Shown piece after piece: positions 9,612 to 18,699 of a stretch of 56,817 nucleotides of DNA. A program made the translations under genes and the position numbers. The notes beneath the pieces are model-generated. The model was not told the origin of the DNA and searched no databases. It was given only the letters and a program-made list of their open reading frames with translations. Position 1 is the first letter of the stretch. Every line of letters begins with the position of its first letter. The DNA is from Pseudomonadales bacterium (GTDB taxonomy: Bacteria; Pseudomonadota; Gammaproteobacteria; Pseudomonadales; Ketobacteraceae): assembly GCA_020062665.1 (NCBI GenBank), contig JAGUVW010000066.1:1-56817 (forward strand), given 5' to 3'.

Positions 9612-10331
9612 ATGAAGTTGATTTCCAAACCCCGCCGGCTTGTTCAGACAGTTGCGCTGGGCGCCAGCCTGCTGCTGATCCCGGTGCTCGGTACCGCCGG
9701 CAACCTGGGCGTGGCCGGCAAGATCAGTTCCCTGGGCTATGGCCTGGAGGCAGATTACGTGCTGTCGGACAAATTCAGTGTGCGCGGTCAGTACAATACG
9801 CTGGATTATGACGACACCTTCAAGGAGGATGACATCGATTACGAAGGCACGCTGGATCTGTCCAGCTTCGGCGTGCTGCTGGACTGGCATCCCTTCGGCG
9901 GCGCGTTCCGTGTCACCGCCGGCGGCTTCAACGTTGACAATGAAATCCGCGGCGTCAGCACCGCCTCTGGCACCTACGAAATCGGCGACGAGGAATATAC
10001 CGTTGGCCCCAACGACAACTTCCGGGCCGATGCGCTGATCACACTGGGCGATGGCTTCAAGCCCTACCTGGGCTTTGGCTGGGGCCATTCCCCCGCCAAC
10101 CAGGGTGGCCTGCTGCTGTCATTCGATATCGGTGTGCTGTTGCAGGATTCGCCTGACGTGGATCTGCAGGTGACCGGTTCCGCAACCGATCCGTTTGGCA
10201 ACCCGGTGGATTTTTCCAGCGACCCCACCCTGCAGGCCGAAGTGCAGAAAGAGGAAGACAATCTGAAAGACGACCTGAAGGGGTTTGATCTTTATCCGGT
10301 GGTGTCGTTCGGTATTGGCTGGCGCTTCTGA
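9612..10331 (+). CDS. Outer-membrane beta-barrel protein, function unknown
   Basis: A 239-residue exported protein with a signal peptide cleaved near GTAG and alternating polar/hydrophobic strands typical of small porin-like barrels. It ends in GIGWRF, with the terminal phenylalanine recognised by the BAM machinery. An acidic loop (about residues 195-225) is rich in Asp and Glu. AGGAG precedes the ATG. The divergent 204-base gap to purE should hold both promoters, but I see no clear -35/-10 pair. It could be a small lipid or solute channel; no specific family can be named. Confidence 0.75.
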   Translation: MKLISKPRRLVQTVALGASLLLIPVLGTAGNLGVAGKISSLGYGLEADYVLSDKFSVRGQYNTLDYDDTFKEDDIDYEGTLDLSSFGVLLDWHPFGGAFRVTAGGFNVDNEIRGVSTASGTYEIGDEEYTVGPNDNFRADALITLGDGFKPYLGFGWGHSPANQGGLLLSFDIGVLLQDSPDVDLQVTGSATDPFGNPVDFSSDPTLQAEVQKEEDNLKDDLKGFDLYPVVSFGIGWRF

Positions 10332-10343
10332 GCTGAAGGTTGC

Positions 10344-11477
10344 CTACACCCGACAATATCCGCCCTGCTGCTGCCGGATCACGCCATCCAGTTCCAGCAG
10401 CACCAGGGCGGAGTTCACTTCGGCCACCGGCAGTCCGGTGAGCAGCACGATCTGATCCACCGGGCAGGGTGTGTACTCCAGCGCAACCAGCACACGCTGT
10501 TCCGCCGACCCGTCGGCGAACGCGGGCGCTTCCTGCTGTGCCGTCATCCCATCCTCGAACAACACCTGCTGGCGCAGATAGCCCAGTAGCGGCAGCAGTT
10601 CTTCCACCACTTGATCCGCACTTTCCACCAGCCGGGCGCCGTTGCGGATCAGGGCATGGCAGCCCTTGGCCAGCGGATTGTGGATGGAACCGGGGATGGC
10701 GAACACTTCACGACCCTGGTCCGCCGCTACGTTCGCGGTGATGAGGGAGCCGCTTTTCACCGCCGCTTCCACCACCAGCACGCCCAGACTCAATCCGCTG
10801 ATGATGCGGTTGCGGCGGGGAAAGAACTCCGGCCGTGGCTGCACGCCGATGGGGAACTCCGACACCAGGGCGCCGCTGGCCGCCACCTGTTCCCCCAGGC
10901 TGCGGTTACGCACCGGGAACAGGGAATCGAGGCCGTGGGCCAGTACGGCGATGGTGCGGCCGGACTCCAGGGCGCCGGCATGGGCAGCGGCGTCGATGCC
11001 CAGGGCCAGGCCGCTGGTGGTGATGAAGCCATTGCGCGAGAAGTGGCTGGCGAACTGGTGGGCGAGGGCCTTGCCATCACGACTGCAGTGGCGACTGCCG
11101 ACGATGGCGATCTGGGGCAGCGCCAGACAGCCGGGCTGGCCACGCACGAACAGCACGGGTGGCGCACCGCGGATCTGCCGCAACAGGGGCGGGTAGTCCG
11201 GGTGCTGCCAGGTGAGGATGTGGTGATCATCCCCCTGCTGCAGCCAATCCAGATCCTGCTGCACCCCTGCGGCCAGCCCGGCGCGCTGCCCGCCGGCAAA
11301 TTCCGCCAGCAGGCGTGTCTGCTCCTGATCAAAGCCCCATGCCTGCCACTCGACGGCCGAGCGCTGGAACAGCGGCGGGATGCCACCGAGCTGATCGATC
11401 ACCGTCTGGAACTGGGCGGGGCCGGCGCCGGGCAGGCGCCAGAGGGCCAGCCAGCAGGAAAGTTCGTTCATGTTCAT
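10344..11477 (-). CDS. dprA: DNA-processing protein DprA
   Basis: Loads RecA on incoming single-stranded DNA during natural transformation. The 377-residue protein contains the Rossmann-like DprA core (GSRHCSRDG, SGLALGIDAAAH near residue 155, then FPRRNRIISGLS and SGSLITAN), followed by a C-terminal winged-helix domain ending near RQQQGGYCRV. I start at the ATG at 11477, with a second ATG two codons later. It converges on the outer-membrane protein gene. The LysM gene that is often its neighbour in Pseudomonas lies about 6 kb away here. Confidence 0.95.
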   Translation of the reverse strand: MNMNELSCWLALWRLPGAGPAQFQTVIDQLGGIPPLFQRSAVEWQAWGFDQEQTRLLAEFAGGQRAGLAAGVQQDLDWLQQGDDHHILTWQHPDYPPLLRQIRGAPPVLFVRGQPGCLALPQIAIVGSRHCSRDGKALAHQFASHFSRNGFITTSGLALGIDAAAHAGALESGRTIAVLAHGLDSLFPVRNRSLGEQVAASGALVSEFPIGVQPRPEFFPRRNRIISGLSLGVLVVEAAVKSGSLITANVAADQGREVFAIPGSIHNPLAKGCHALIRNGARLVESADQVVEELLPLLGYLRQQVLFEDGMTAQQEAPAFADGSAEQRVLVALEYTPCPVDQIVLLTGLPVAEVNSALVLLELDGVIRQQQGGYCRV

Positions 11478-11661
11478 GGCAAAAAACCTGTGTGCGTTTC
11501 CTGATAGACAGTCGGCACGCAAACAAATCGCCAATGGTGCCTGGCACGACAACGTCAACGCTGAGCCACAACCGCAAAGTCCGCTCTCCTCGCCGGCAAA
11601 AAGCGGTTAGCATTTCCCGCTGGACAGGATCGTTTAACCCCGCCATTTCCAAGGAGCCGGC

Positions 11662-12366
11662 ATGCGCGTCGTTCGAACCCTGCATCTGCTGGTGGCACTG
11701 GTGGTGCCGGCGCTGTTGGGCATTTTCACCGGAATGCTGGTGGCGCTGCTCAGCCGCGACCGTCGCCGCACGCTCAACGCGGTGGCAACAGTGGTGGGCT
11801 GGCTGGCGCCGCGCCTGGCCGGGCTGCGCATCGAGGTGGATGCTGCGAGTCAGGCCCATCTGCAGCGCCCGGCCGTCATCACGTTCAACCATCAGAGCGG
11901 ACTTGATCCGGTCATCCTGTGTGCGCTGCTGCAGCGTGATGTGGTGGGGGTGGCCAAGGATTCCCTGCGCCGCAATCCACTGTTGGGGCCACTGCTGCGT
12001 GTCACCGGCAGCATTTTTCTGGGCGCCAGGGAGGAGCGGCGGGAACGGGTGCTGGCCCAGGCGTCTGCCGTGCTGGCGCAAGGGCTTTCCATCGTGATTG
12101 CGCCGGAAGGCACCCGGGTGCACAACGGCGCAGTGGGATCCTTTCATACTGGCGCCTGTCTGCTGGCGCAACGCTGCCACGTGCCGCTGGTGCCGGTGGT
12201 AATCTTCAACAGTGGCGAACGGCTGGCACCGCGCTCCCGCGAACTGTTTCCCGGCCCGGTACGGGTGCGGGTGCTGGCACCGCGCCGGATCAGCGAAGAC
12301 GACGATATCGAGCAAGCCACCCGAGCCCTGGAGCAATCGTATGTGGATACGCTGGCCACGCGCTGA
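11662..12366 (+). CDS. plsC: 1-acyl-sn-glycerol-3-phosphate acyltransferase
   Basis: Transfers an acyl chain to lysophosphatidic acid to make phosphatidic acid at the inner membrane. The 234-residue protein has an N-terminal membrane anchor, the acyltransferase motif NHQSGLD (NHx4D) near residue 76, and the phosphate-binding motif APEGTR near residue 150. AAGGAG precedes the ATG. The gene overlaps the next one by 26 bases and starts a three-gene overlapping operon. A genome may have several PlsC paralogues, so this one need not be the essential enzyme; the downstream START-domain gene suggests a specialised lipid role. Confidence 0.9.
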   Translation: MRVVRTLHLLVALVVPALLGIFTGMLVALLSRDRRRTLNAVATVVGWLAPRLAGLRIEVDAASQAHLQRPAVITFNHQSGLDPVILCALLQRDVVGVAKDSLRRNPLLGPLLRVTGSIFLGAREERRERVLAQASAVLAQGLSIVIAPEGTRVHNGAVGSFHTGACLLAQRCHVPLVPVVIFNSGERLAPRSRELFPGPVRVRVLAPRRISEDDDIEQATRALEQSYVDTLATR

Positions 12367-13015
12367 ATGGTTGTGCGCAGGCATGTTGCTGACGCTGGCC
12401 AGCCCGCTGTGGGCGTGGCAGCTGCGCAGCGAGCCCGATGACAGCGTGCAACTGTGGACGACACATTCCACACACCATTCCTATCAGATGGTGCGCGCCG
12501 AAACCGTGGTGACGGCTCCCATCTTCCGCCTGCTGCATTTACTGCAGGATGCCAAGCGCCAGCACCAATGGCTGCCCTACACCCATCAGGTGGAGGTGCT
12601 GCAACAACCGGCGCCGGAACAGACGCTGGTGCGTTTCGAATCCGAATCGCGCTGGCCGTTCGCCGCCCGCGACGCGGTGACGCTGTTCGTGGTGAGCCAG
12701 CCCCAGGCCGACAGCATTCGCATCGACATGCTGAACCGGCCCGATGCCGCACCCGTGCACGCCGGCGTTGAACGCATTCAGCAGGCCGAAGGCCACTGGC
12801 TGCTGACCGCGCTGCCGAACTGCACCACCCACGTGCGCTACGAAGCCGGCAATCACTGGGGCGGCAACGTGCCGCAGTGGCTGGTGGATCGCATCAACCG
12901 CCGCGTCACCGCCACTGCGCTGCGCAACCTGCAACAGTGGGCGCCACGCCAGACCCTCGCCAACACCACACCCGCTTATCTGCAACCGGTGCCTGCCCAT
13001 GCTGACTGTGACTAG
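12341..13015 (+). CDS. START-domain (SRPBCC) exported protein
   Basis: A 224-residue protein with a signal peptide (hydrophobic core LCAGMLLTLASPLWA, mature start WQLR) and a START-like lipid-binding fold. The stretches FESESRWPFAARDAV and VPQWLVDRINRR are typical of bacterial START proteins related to the human StAR fold. It would bind a hydrophobic ligand in the periplasm. I chose the ATG at 12341, inside the end of plsC, because the signal peptide begins there. It overlaps the next lipoprotein gene by 17 bases. Lipid shuttling with PlsC is an inference from gene order. Confidence 0.8.
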   Translation: MWIRWPRAEWLCAGMLLTLASPLWAWQLRSEPDDSVQLWTTHSTHHSYQMVRAETVVTAPIFRLLHLLQDAKRQHQWLPYTHQVEVLQQPAPEQTLVRFESESRWPFAARDAVTLFVVSQPQADSIRIDMLNRPDAAPVHAGVERIQQAEGHWLLTALPNCTTHVRYEAGNHWGGNVPQWLVDRINRRVTATALRNLQQWAPRQTLANTTPAYLQPVPAHADCD

Positions 13016-14432
13016 AATTTTTTCCCTGACCATGCTGACACTGCTGAGCGTTGCCTGCGCCCAGCGGCCACTGCCGGATTCCGCCACCGCCCATTGCCAG
13101 CACGCGCTGACCCAGCTGCAACGCCACATTGCCGACACCGACAGCGGCGACGCGCAATACCAGGCCATCCCCGGATTCCCCACCTATCGCAGCAACCGTT
13201 TCTGGTCGAGCTTTGCGACCCAGGATTTGTCTTCACAGCGGCAGAGCGCCTGGCGCACGCAACTGCATCAGCTGGGCATGCACAGTCTGCAACTGGAATG
13301 GCGCAATCTGCCGGCGGATGCGCAACAGGCATGGCAGCATTCCAGCGGCTTTGCGCAGTTCACTGATTTCGCTGCGCAGTGTTCGGAAGCGTTGCTGCAG
13401 GCATCACTGCAACAGCCACTGCATCCTTCCGCCACCAAAATTCCCGACGCCTACAGCACCACCCAACGGGTGCTGGGCCTGTACGCACTAACCCGGTTTG
13501 CCGCGCGCGGCGCCATTGCCGATTACCAGCACGAGATGCGTGAATTGATGCGCCAGGGCGAGCAGACATGGACACATGCAACGCAAATGTTCACACCGCC
13601 GGATGCAAACCGTGGCGATTATCCTGCCGCGCCGGCGCATCACTCCCTGCTGGGCGTGCCTGAATACACCGCAGACGAACTGCAAACGCTGCTGCACTGG
13701 CACGCGCCGCGCCTGCAGATCGAACAGCAATCCGGCGCCGATATTCCCGGCGCCGCACACTGGCAACAGGACGCGCGCCACATCGATCCGCAGCAACCCA
13801 CCCTGTACAGCTTCATCACCCACATGCGCCATGGCGAACAGATTCTGCTGCAGCTGAATTATCTGGCGTGGTTTTCCGAGCGGCCACCCGAGCAGCCGGG
13901 TGACTGGTACAGCGGTGCGCTGGATGGCCTGATCTGGCGCGTAACCCTGCGAGCGGATGGCCGCGTGCTGTTCTACGACAGCATCCATCCCTGCGGCTGC
14001 TATCACTCCATTCATCTGCCGCAGGATTCCCCGCTGCAGATTCCCCATCAGGGCGATGAACCACTGCTGGTGATTCACACCGCTCTGCCATCGCAGTTGC
14101 GTCAACCGGTGCTGCTGGTGCAGGCCGGCACGCACTATCTGCTGCAGGTGAAAGCGCAGCCGGTGGGAACGCCCGCCACTACCGGATATGCGCTCAAGGA
14201 CTACGACGAACTGCGGTCGCTGCCGACAGCCAACGGGCGACGCAGCTGGTTCGATGCGGATGGCTTGATTGCGGCGTCGGCGCGGCGGGAACGTTTTTAT
14301 CTGTGGCCGCTGGGGGTGCCCAGTGCCGGTGCCATGCGCCAGCAGGGACACCATGCGATTGCCTTTCTGGGCCGGCGTCACTTCGACGCGGCAAGTGTCG
14401 AACAGTTGCTCGATCTGAATACGTCAGACTGA
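12999..14432 (+). CDS. Lipoprotein of unknown function
   Basis: A 477-residue protein with a lipoprotein signal (TMLTLLSVAC, lipid anchor at Cys20) and no domain I can name. The C-terminal half holds a conserved-looking core: GDWYSGALDGLIWRV, a Cys-rich turn FYDSIHPCGCYHSIHLP, then FYLWPLGVPSAG and HAIAFLGRRHFD. The arrangement suggests a beta-sandwich with a metal or disulfide site. It overlaps the START-domain gene by 17 bases and its last 9 bases overlap the convergent histidine-kinase gene. Probably it works with the START protein in the periplasm or outer membrane. Confidence 0.75.
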   Translation: MLTVTRIFSLTMLTLLSVACAQRPLPDSATAHCQHALTQLQRHIADTDSGDAQYQAIPGFPTYRSNRFWSSFATQDLSSQRQSAWRTQLHQLGMHSLQLEWRNLPADAQQAWQHSSGFAQFTDFAAQCSEALLQASLQQPLHPSATKIPDAYSTTQRVLGLYALTRFAARGAIADYQHEMRELMRQGEQTWTHATQMFTPPDANRGDYPAAPAHHSLLGVPEYTADELQTLLHWHAPRLQIEQQSGADIPGAAHWQQDARHIDPQQPTLYSFITHMRHGEQILLQLNYLAWFSERPPEQPGDWYSGALDGLIWRVTLRADGRVLFYDSIHPCGCYHSIHLPQDSPLQIPHQGDEPLLVIHTALPSQLRQPVLLVQAGTHYLLQVKAQPVGTPATTGYALKDYDELRSLPTANGRRSWFDADGLIAASARRERFYLWPLGVPSAGAMRQQGHHAIAFLGRRHFDAASVEQLLDLNTSD

Positions 14433-16232
14433 AACGGGCGTCTGGCGCCGGAAACTGGACAGGGGCAGATCCAGCACGAAACTGAAGCGGCTGCCGGCAC
14501 CGGCACTCGATGCAATCGCCAGCGTGCTGCCCATCAGCGCCAGAAAACCATTGGCAATCGCCAACCCCAGACCCAGACCATTGCTGTCGCGGCGCAGCGA
14601 ACCATCGCCCTGCGTGAACGCCTTGCCCAGCAGCGGCAGCACCGCCGCATCGATGCCCGGCCCGGTATCCTGCACCACCCATTCGCAACGCAGATGCTGT
14701 TCGTCGGCCTCCAGCACCCGCACGCTCAGATCCACGCGGCCCTGCGCGGTGAACTTCACCGCATTATCCAGCAACACTTCCAGCACCTTGGCAATTTTCT
14801 GGCTATCGCCGACCACCACGGCGTTGAGCGCGTCATCCAGACAGGCATCGAATCCCAGCTGCTTTTGCTGCAGCAGCGGCAGATAGGGCGCGATGACATG
14901 CTGGATCAGATCGGGAATGAAAAATTCCGCCGCATTCAACGACTGCTTCTTGGTTTCCAGATCCGCCAGCAGAATCAGCTCGTCGATCTGGTGCACCAGC
15001 TTGTGGGCCTCGGCGCTGGCGGCATCCAGATATTCCTTCTGACGCGGCTCTGTCACAAACCGCGCCAGCCGGTTCATCACCCCCACGATGATGTTAACGG
15101 GCGTGCGGATTTCGTGACTGATGCTGGCGAGGAATTCGGTTTTCAGCCGCTCGGCCTGCTCCGCCTGGCGTCGCTTGGCCTGCAGTTCCGCGGTGGCAAG
15201 ACGCAGGCGGTCGCTCATGTCGTGCATCGCCTGAATCAACGTGCCCATTTCATCCTGGCGTGGCAACCGGTTGGGCTCCAGCCACTGGCCGTTGCCGAGC
15301 TGGCGCGTCAACGCCAGCGTGTGCTGCAGCGGCTTGATCAGCCAGCGATGCACGATCAGGAAGAAAATCAGCGCCGCCACCGCAAACTGCAGCAGCGAAT
15401 AAATACCCGCCCGGATCAGCACCGGATCGAACCAGTTGAGCTGGTTCAGATTCGCCACGCTGTGCACCGCCAGATCGTCATTCAGGTGCCGCTGCGCCGA
15501 CATCTGACGCCGTGCCCGGCGCAACCGGGGTTTTTCCGCCGCTGCAGTTGCCGTTGTCACCACCGGCGCATCGTGCAGACGCAAAGTGATCACCTGACCA
15601 TCGCGCGGCACCACATCCGCCGACGTCAGCCACGGGCCACCCAGGTCGATGCGCACCACCACATAGCCGTCATATTCCTTGTTGCTCCGGCGCAGCACGC
15701 TGTCGGTGGCGGAAGGCGCCACGCCATGGGCCACAAACAGGCTCAGAGTATTGGGCAGCGCCGCCGTTTCATACCAGATGAACTGGTCTGGGTTCTGCGC
15801 CACCGCCTGCCGGAAATTCACCTTGTCCTGCAGCTGCAGCGCAGGCAATTCCGCCTGCAGTGAAAACTGCACCAGCACGCGGCCATGCTTGTCCACGTAG
15901 CCGATCTGCCGGTAATCGGAATAATGCATCAGAAACACCGACCAGCTCTTCAGCAGCGCGCGATAGGTGGTCATCTCCGGCAGGCGATACTGGGAGCGAC
16001 GCAGGTAACGATCCAGCTCACCGGAACTGGCCATCAGACGCGTGTTGAAGCGGGCATCGCGCTCCAGGTTGTGCAGCATGTCCTCCACCACATCGAGCGT
16101 CTTGTGCAGATGATCCTGCTGCGCCGCCCGCTGCACGGCGTTGAAATTCCCCAGCAACTGCCACTGCGACAGCAGCACCGGCACCACCAGCGCCAGCAGC
16201 AACACCAGAATCAGTTTCAGCCGCAGGGACAT
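14424..16232 (-). CDS. Membrane sensor histidine kinase
   Basis: A 602-residue kinase with a first membrane span at about residues 5-25, a large periplasmic sensor region, a second span near residue 290 (FAVAALIFFLIVHRWL), a HAMP linker, a HisKA domain with SISHEIRTP (phospho-His373), and a HATPase_c domain with DTGPGID and GLGLGLAI. No receiver domain is fused and no response-regulator gene is adjacent. I use the ATG at 16232, four bases after the stop of the upstream binding-protein gene; a GTG five codons earlier would overlap it. Being encoded directly after a polyamine-type binding protein suggests the binding protein delivers the signal. Confidence 0.85.
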   Translation of the reverse strand: MSLRLKLILVLLLALVVPVLLSQWQLLGNFNAVQRAAQQDHLHKTLDVVEDMLHNLERDARFNTRLMASSGELDRYLRRSQYRLPEMTTYRALLKSWSVFLMHYSDYRQIGYVDKHGRVLVQFSLQAELPALQLQDKVNFRQAVAQNPDQFIWYETAALPNTLSLFVAHGVAPSATDSVLRRSNKEYDGYVVVRIDLGGPWLTSADVVPRDGQVITLRLHDAPVVTTATAAAEKPRLRRARRQMSAQRHLNDDLAVHSVANLNQLNWFDPVLIRAGIYSLLQFAVAALIFFLIVHRWLIKPLQHTLALTRQLGNGQWLEPNRLPRQDEMGTLIQAMHDMSDRLRLATAELQAKRRQAEQAERLKTEFLASISHEIRTPVNIIVGVMNRLARFVTEPRQKEYLDAASAEAHKLVHQIDELILLADLETKKQSLNAAEFFIPDLIQHVIAPYLPLLQQKQLGFDACLDDALNAVVVGDSQKIAKVLEVLLDNAVKFTAQGRVDLSVRVLEADEQHLRCEWVVQDTGPGIDAAVLPLLGKAFTQGDGSLRRDSNGLGLGLAIANGFLALMGSTLAIASSAGAGSRFSFVLDLPLSSFRRQTPVSV

Positions 16233-16236
16233 TCCG

Positions 16237-17307
16237 CTACTCACCACCCTGTTGCAGTTCGAACCGGGTGGTGGCGCGCATCACGATGTCGGTGTAGCGG
16301 CGCAACGTGGCCGGTGACAGCGGGCGAATGATATGAGCCTGGGCCAGAACATCGGGGGCGGGAAAGATCAGGGGATTATTGCGATAGTCCGCCGGCGCGC
16401 GCTCACGGGCGGCCTGATTCGGCGTGGCGAACTTGACGTACAGCGCATTCTGCAAGGCCACCTCCGGCTGATTGAGAAAATCCAGGAATCGGTACGCCAG
16501 CGCCTTGTTCACCGCGTTGCGCGGAATCACGAAATAATCGACAAAAACATTGGCGCCTTCCGCAGGATAAACGAATTCGATCGCCGGCTGATACTGGCGC
16601 AGAAACAATGCGTCGCCATTGAACAGGGACTGCATCACCAGCGTGCCATTCGCCAGCAGGTTCTTTTCACTCAGATCGACGCCGCGATAGCCCCACACGT
16701 GGCCGGCCTGGCGCAGCAGGATCTGGCCGGCCGCAGCGATCTGCGCGGGATCTTCGCTGTTGAAATCCGCGCCACTCGCCAGCAGTGCCATGCCGGCCAG
16801 CATACGCATGGTGGGATACATCGCCACCTTGCCGGAATACTGCGGCGTCAGTTCAAACAGATCGCGCCAGGAACGCGGCGGTTGCGTCACCATGTCCTTG
16901 CGATAGGCAATGCCGAAGGTGCCCCAGAAATAGGGCACGGCGTAGCGCGGTGCTTCGGGAATGTCATCCGCCATCGGGTACTGCACATGGCGCAGGTTGG
17001 GCAGGCGGGCGCGGTCGAGCGGCTCCATCCAGTCCTGCAGGCCAGGCTGGGTCAGATAATTCTCGCTGATGCACACCAGATCGAAACCCTGGGCATTGTT
17101 CGCCGCCAGCACTTCCTCGCGCTCGTCCGCTTCCTCGAAATGCTGCAACTCCACCCGGCTGCCGGTGAGCTGTTCGAAGCGGGCGACGATGGCGGGATCG
17201 ATGTAGTCGGTCCAGGTATAGAGCGTGAGACGCTGCGGTTCCACGACGCTGGCGCCGGCTCCCGATGCCAGCAACGCAAGCAACACGAGGTGGACGAACA
17301 CACGCAT
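16237..17307 (-). CDS. PotD/PotF-like periplasmic substrate-binding protein
   Basis: A 356-residue exported solute-binding protein (signal peptide ending near GAGA) of the spermidine/putrescine type. It begins LTLYTWTDYIDPAIVARFE, the usual strand-helix entry of that family, and contains YAVPYFWGTFGIAYRKD and a late VDYFVIPRNAVNK. No ABC permease or ATPase genes are nearby; its only operon partner is the histidine kinase 4 bases downstream. A GGAG site precedes the ATG, and a terminator isolates it from the LysM gene upstream. It probably serves as a ligand receptor for the kinase rather than for transport. Confidence 0.85.
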   Translation of the reverse strand: MRVFVHLVLLALLASGAGASVVEPQRLTLYTWTDYIDPAIVARFEQLTGSRVELQHFEEADEREEVLAANNAQGFDLVCISENYLTQPGLQDWMEPLDRARLPNLRHVQYPMADDIPEAPRYAVPYFWGTFGIAYRKDMVTQPPRSWRDLFELTPQYSGKVAMYPTMRMLAGMALLASGADFNSEDPAQIAAAGQILLRQAGHVWGYRGVDLSEKNLLANGTLVMQSLFNGDALFLRQYQPAIEFVYPAEGANVFVDYFVIPRNAVNKALAYRFLDFLNQPEVALQNALYVKFATPNQAARERAPADYRNNPLIFPAPDVLAQAHIIRPLSPATLRRYTDIVMRATTRFELQQGGE

Positions 17308-17325
17308 GGGCAGGCTCCGGGGCTC

Positions 17326-17356
17326 AAAAGCAAAACGGCCAGCAAAGGCTGGCCGT
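17326..17356 (-). terminator. Rho-independent terminator of the LysM gene
   Basis: ACGGCCAGC and GCTGGCCGT form a perfect 9-bp stem with a 4-base loop, followed on the minus strand by TTTGCTTTTG. It lies 30 bases beyond the LysM stop and just before the binding-protein start, so the two genes are separate transcription units. Confidence 0.85.
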
Positions 17357-17385
17357 CATGACAGGCAGAAGGACTCGCACCGGGC

Positions 17386-18435
17386 TCAGTTGGGATTCTT
17401 CACCACGTCGAGCACCTTCAGCGGCGCCTCGGCGCGCAGGATCAGGCCGTAGCTGACCTTTTCGAAGGTGCGGAACACCATCAGGATGCCACGACGCTGG
17501 TCCGGCAGTTTCACCAGTTCCTTGGTGACGCGGTCGCGCACGGTTTCACCCTTGCCAAACACCGCCAGCACGTCGCCGATGCTGATGCCGTCGCGATCAC
17601 CCAGATTCAGCACCACCACATCATACTGGCTGACGTTGCGCACGCCGCTGAACACATGCAGGATCTGGCCGCTGACTTCACCCTCCGGCGACTTGGGATA
17701 GAACACGGAATCCACCTTGCGCTCCTCGGTGGGAATCAGGCGATCGCCCGGGCGGATGTCCTCGCGGGAAGCGGTGATCTTGAAGCGGGCCACATCTTTC
17801 TCGGCATTTTCGAAGCGCGCCATACCCAGATCCAGTGCCGCGAAACCCAGCACTTCCTTGGTCTGGGGATCCACATAGGCCGGGCCCTTGCGGTAGATGC
17901 CATAGGCCTGGTGAGGTTCCGACCAGTCACCGCGGCCGAACATGTAATCGTCGAGCCCCATCACGATGTGCTGCTCGTCGCCCGCCAGGATATAGGGGGA
18001 TTTGTTGATCTCGTCTTCAGTCAGTACCCGGTTGTTTACCAGAAAGCTCTGGATGTGCTGCAGCGGAATGGCGGGAATCACCGAGTCCAGCTCCTGCACC
18101 CGCACCTGCGGGGTCAGCTTGATGGCATCGCCTTTCTTATAAGTAATGGTACGGGGGCCACGCTCAACGGTCAGGGCGGGCTGGCCATCGATATACACCA
18201 GCTTGATCAGGTCGCCAGGGTAGATCAGGTGAGGGTTTTCGATCTGGGGATTCACATGCCACAGCTCGGGCCACAGCCAGGGATCCTTGAGGAAGGCGCT
18301 GGAAATGTCCCACAGGGTGTCCCCTTGCTTCACCGGATACACATCCGGGTGGTCGGGTTTCAGTTCCACGGCCGAGGCCTGGATTGCGACACCGATCAGA
18401 CAGCAACCTACCAGCCTGAGAAATGATTTCATCAT
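17386..18435 (-). CDS. LysM-domain exported protein
   Basis: A 349-residue exported protein: signal peptide to about residue 22, then a LysM peptidoglycan-binding domain (YPVKQGDTLWDISSAF, then NPQIENPHLIYPGDLIKL) and a long C-terminal region of beta-rich character with no named domain. This matches the protein encoded divergently from def in Pseudomonas (PA0020-type). Two ATG codons lie in tandem at 18435 and 18432; I use the first. The role is presumably in cell-wall binding; the C-terminal part is uncharacterised. Confidence 0.88.
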   Translation of the reverse strand: MMKSFLRLVGCCLIGVAIQASAVELKPDHPDVYPVKQGDTLWDISSAFLKDPWLWPELWHVNPQIENPHLIYPGDLIKLVYIDGQPALTVERGPRTITYKKGDAIKLTPQVRVQELDSVIPAIPLQHIQSFLVNNRVLTEDEINKSPYILAGDEQHIVMGLDDYMFGRGDWSEPHQAYGIYRKGPAYVDPQTKEVLGFAALDLGMARFENAEKDVARFKITASREDIRPGDRLIPTEERKVDSVFYPKSPEGEVSGQILHVFSGVRNVSQYDVVVLNLGDRDGISIGDVLAVFGKGETVRDRVTKELVKLPDQRRGILMVFRTFEKVSYGLILRAEAPLKVLDVVKNPN

Positions 18436-18520
18436 GGTGAGAATCCCTTTATCATTATCAAGGCCTGCTCGCAGGCCGCTGCAGCATACGGGGTTTCGAG
18501 GCCGGGACACCGGCGCTTTT

Positions 18521-18567
18521 AACTACAGTCTAGCGTTACTGTTTTTAACTGTAGACCTTAACTATAG
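18521..18567. repeat. Three direct repeats AACTRYAG between the LysM gene and def
   Basis: AACTACAG (18521-18528), AACTGTAG (18547-18554) and AACTATAG (18560-18567) lie on the plus strand, each followed by TC or AC and each preceded by T-rich sequence. Start-to-start spacings are 26 and 13 bases. A fourth copy in opposite orientation, CTGTAGTT, lies at 18667-18674, 26 bases before the def start codon. They may be binding sites for a regulator of the divergent genes. Confidence 0.5.
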
Positions 18568-18699
18568 ACGCTTTCCAGCAAAGCCCGGTTTTTGCAGCGC
18601 CGTTCACATACGCAGGCCGAAAGGCAGGCTGCAAACCCTGTATGATCATAATCTTAGCAGCACCTTCTGTAGTTATACTAGAAAAGTGGCAATCTCAAG

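Noticed and set aside
14424-14432. 9-base overlap of convergent stop ends as evidence of a misassembly
   Set aside because: Both proteins end in sensible sequence and such small convergent overlaps are common in compact genomes.
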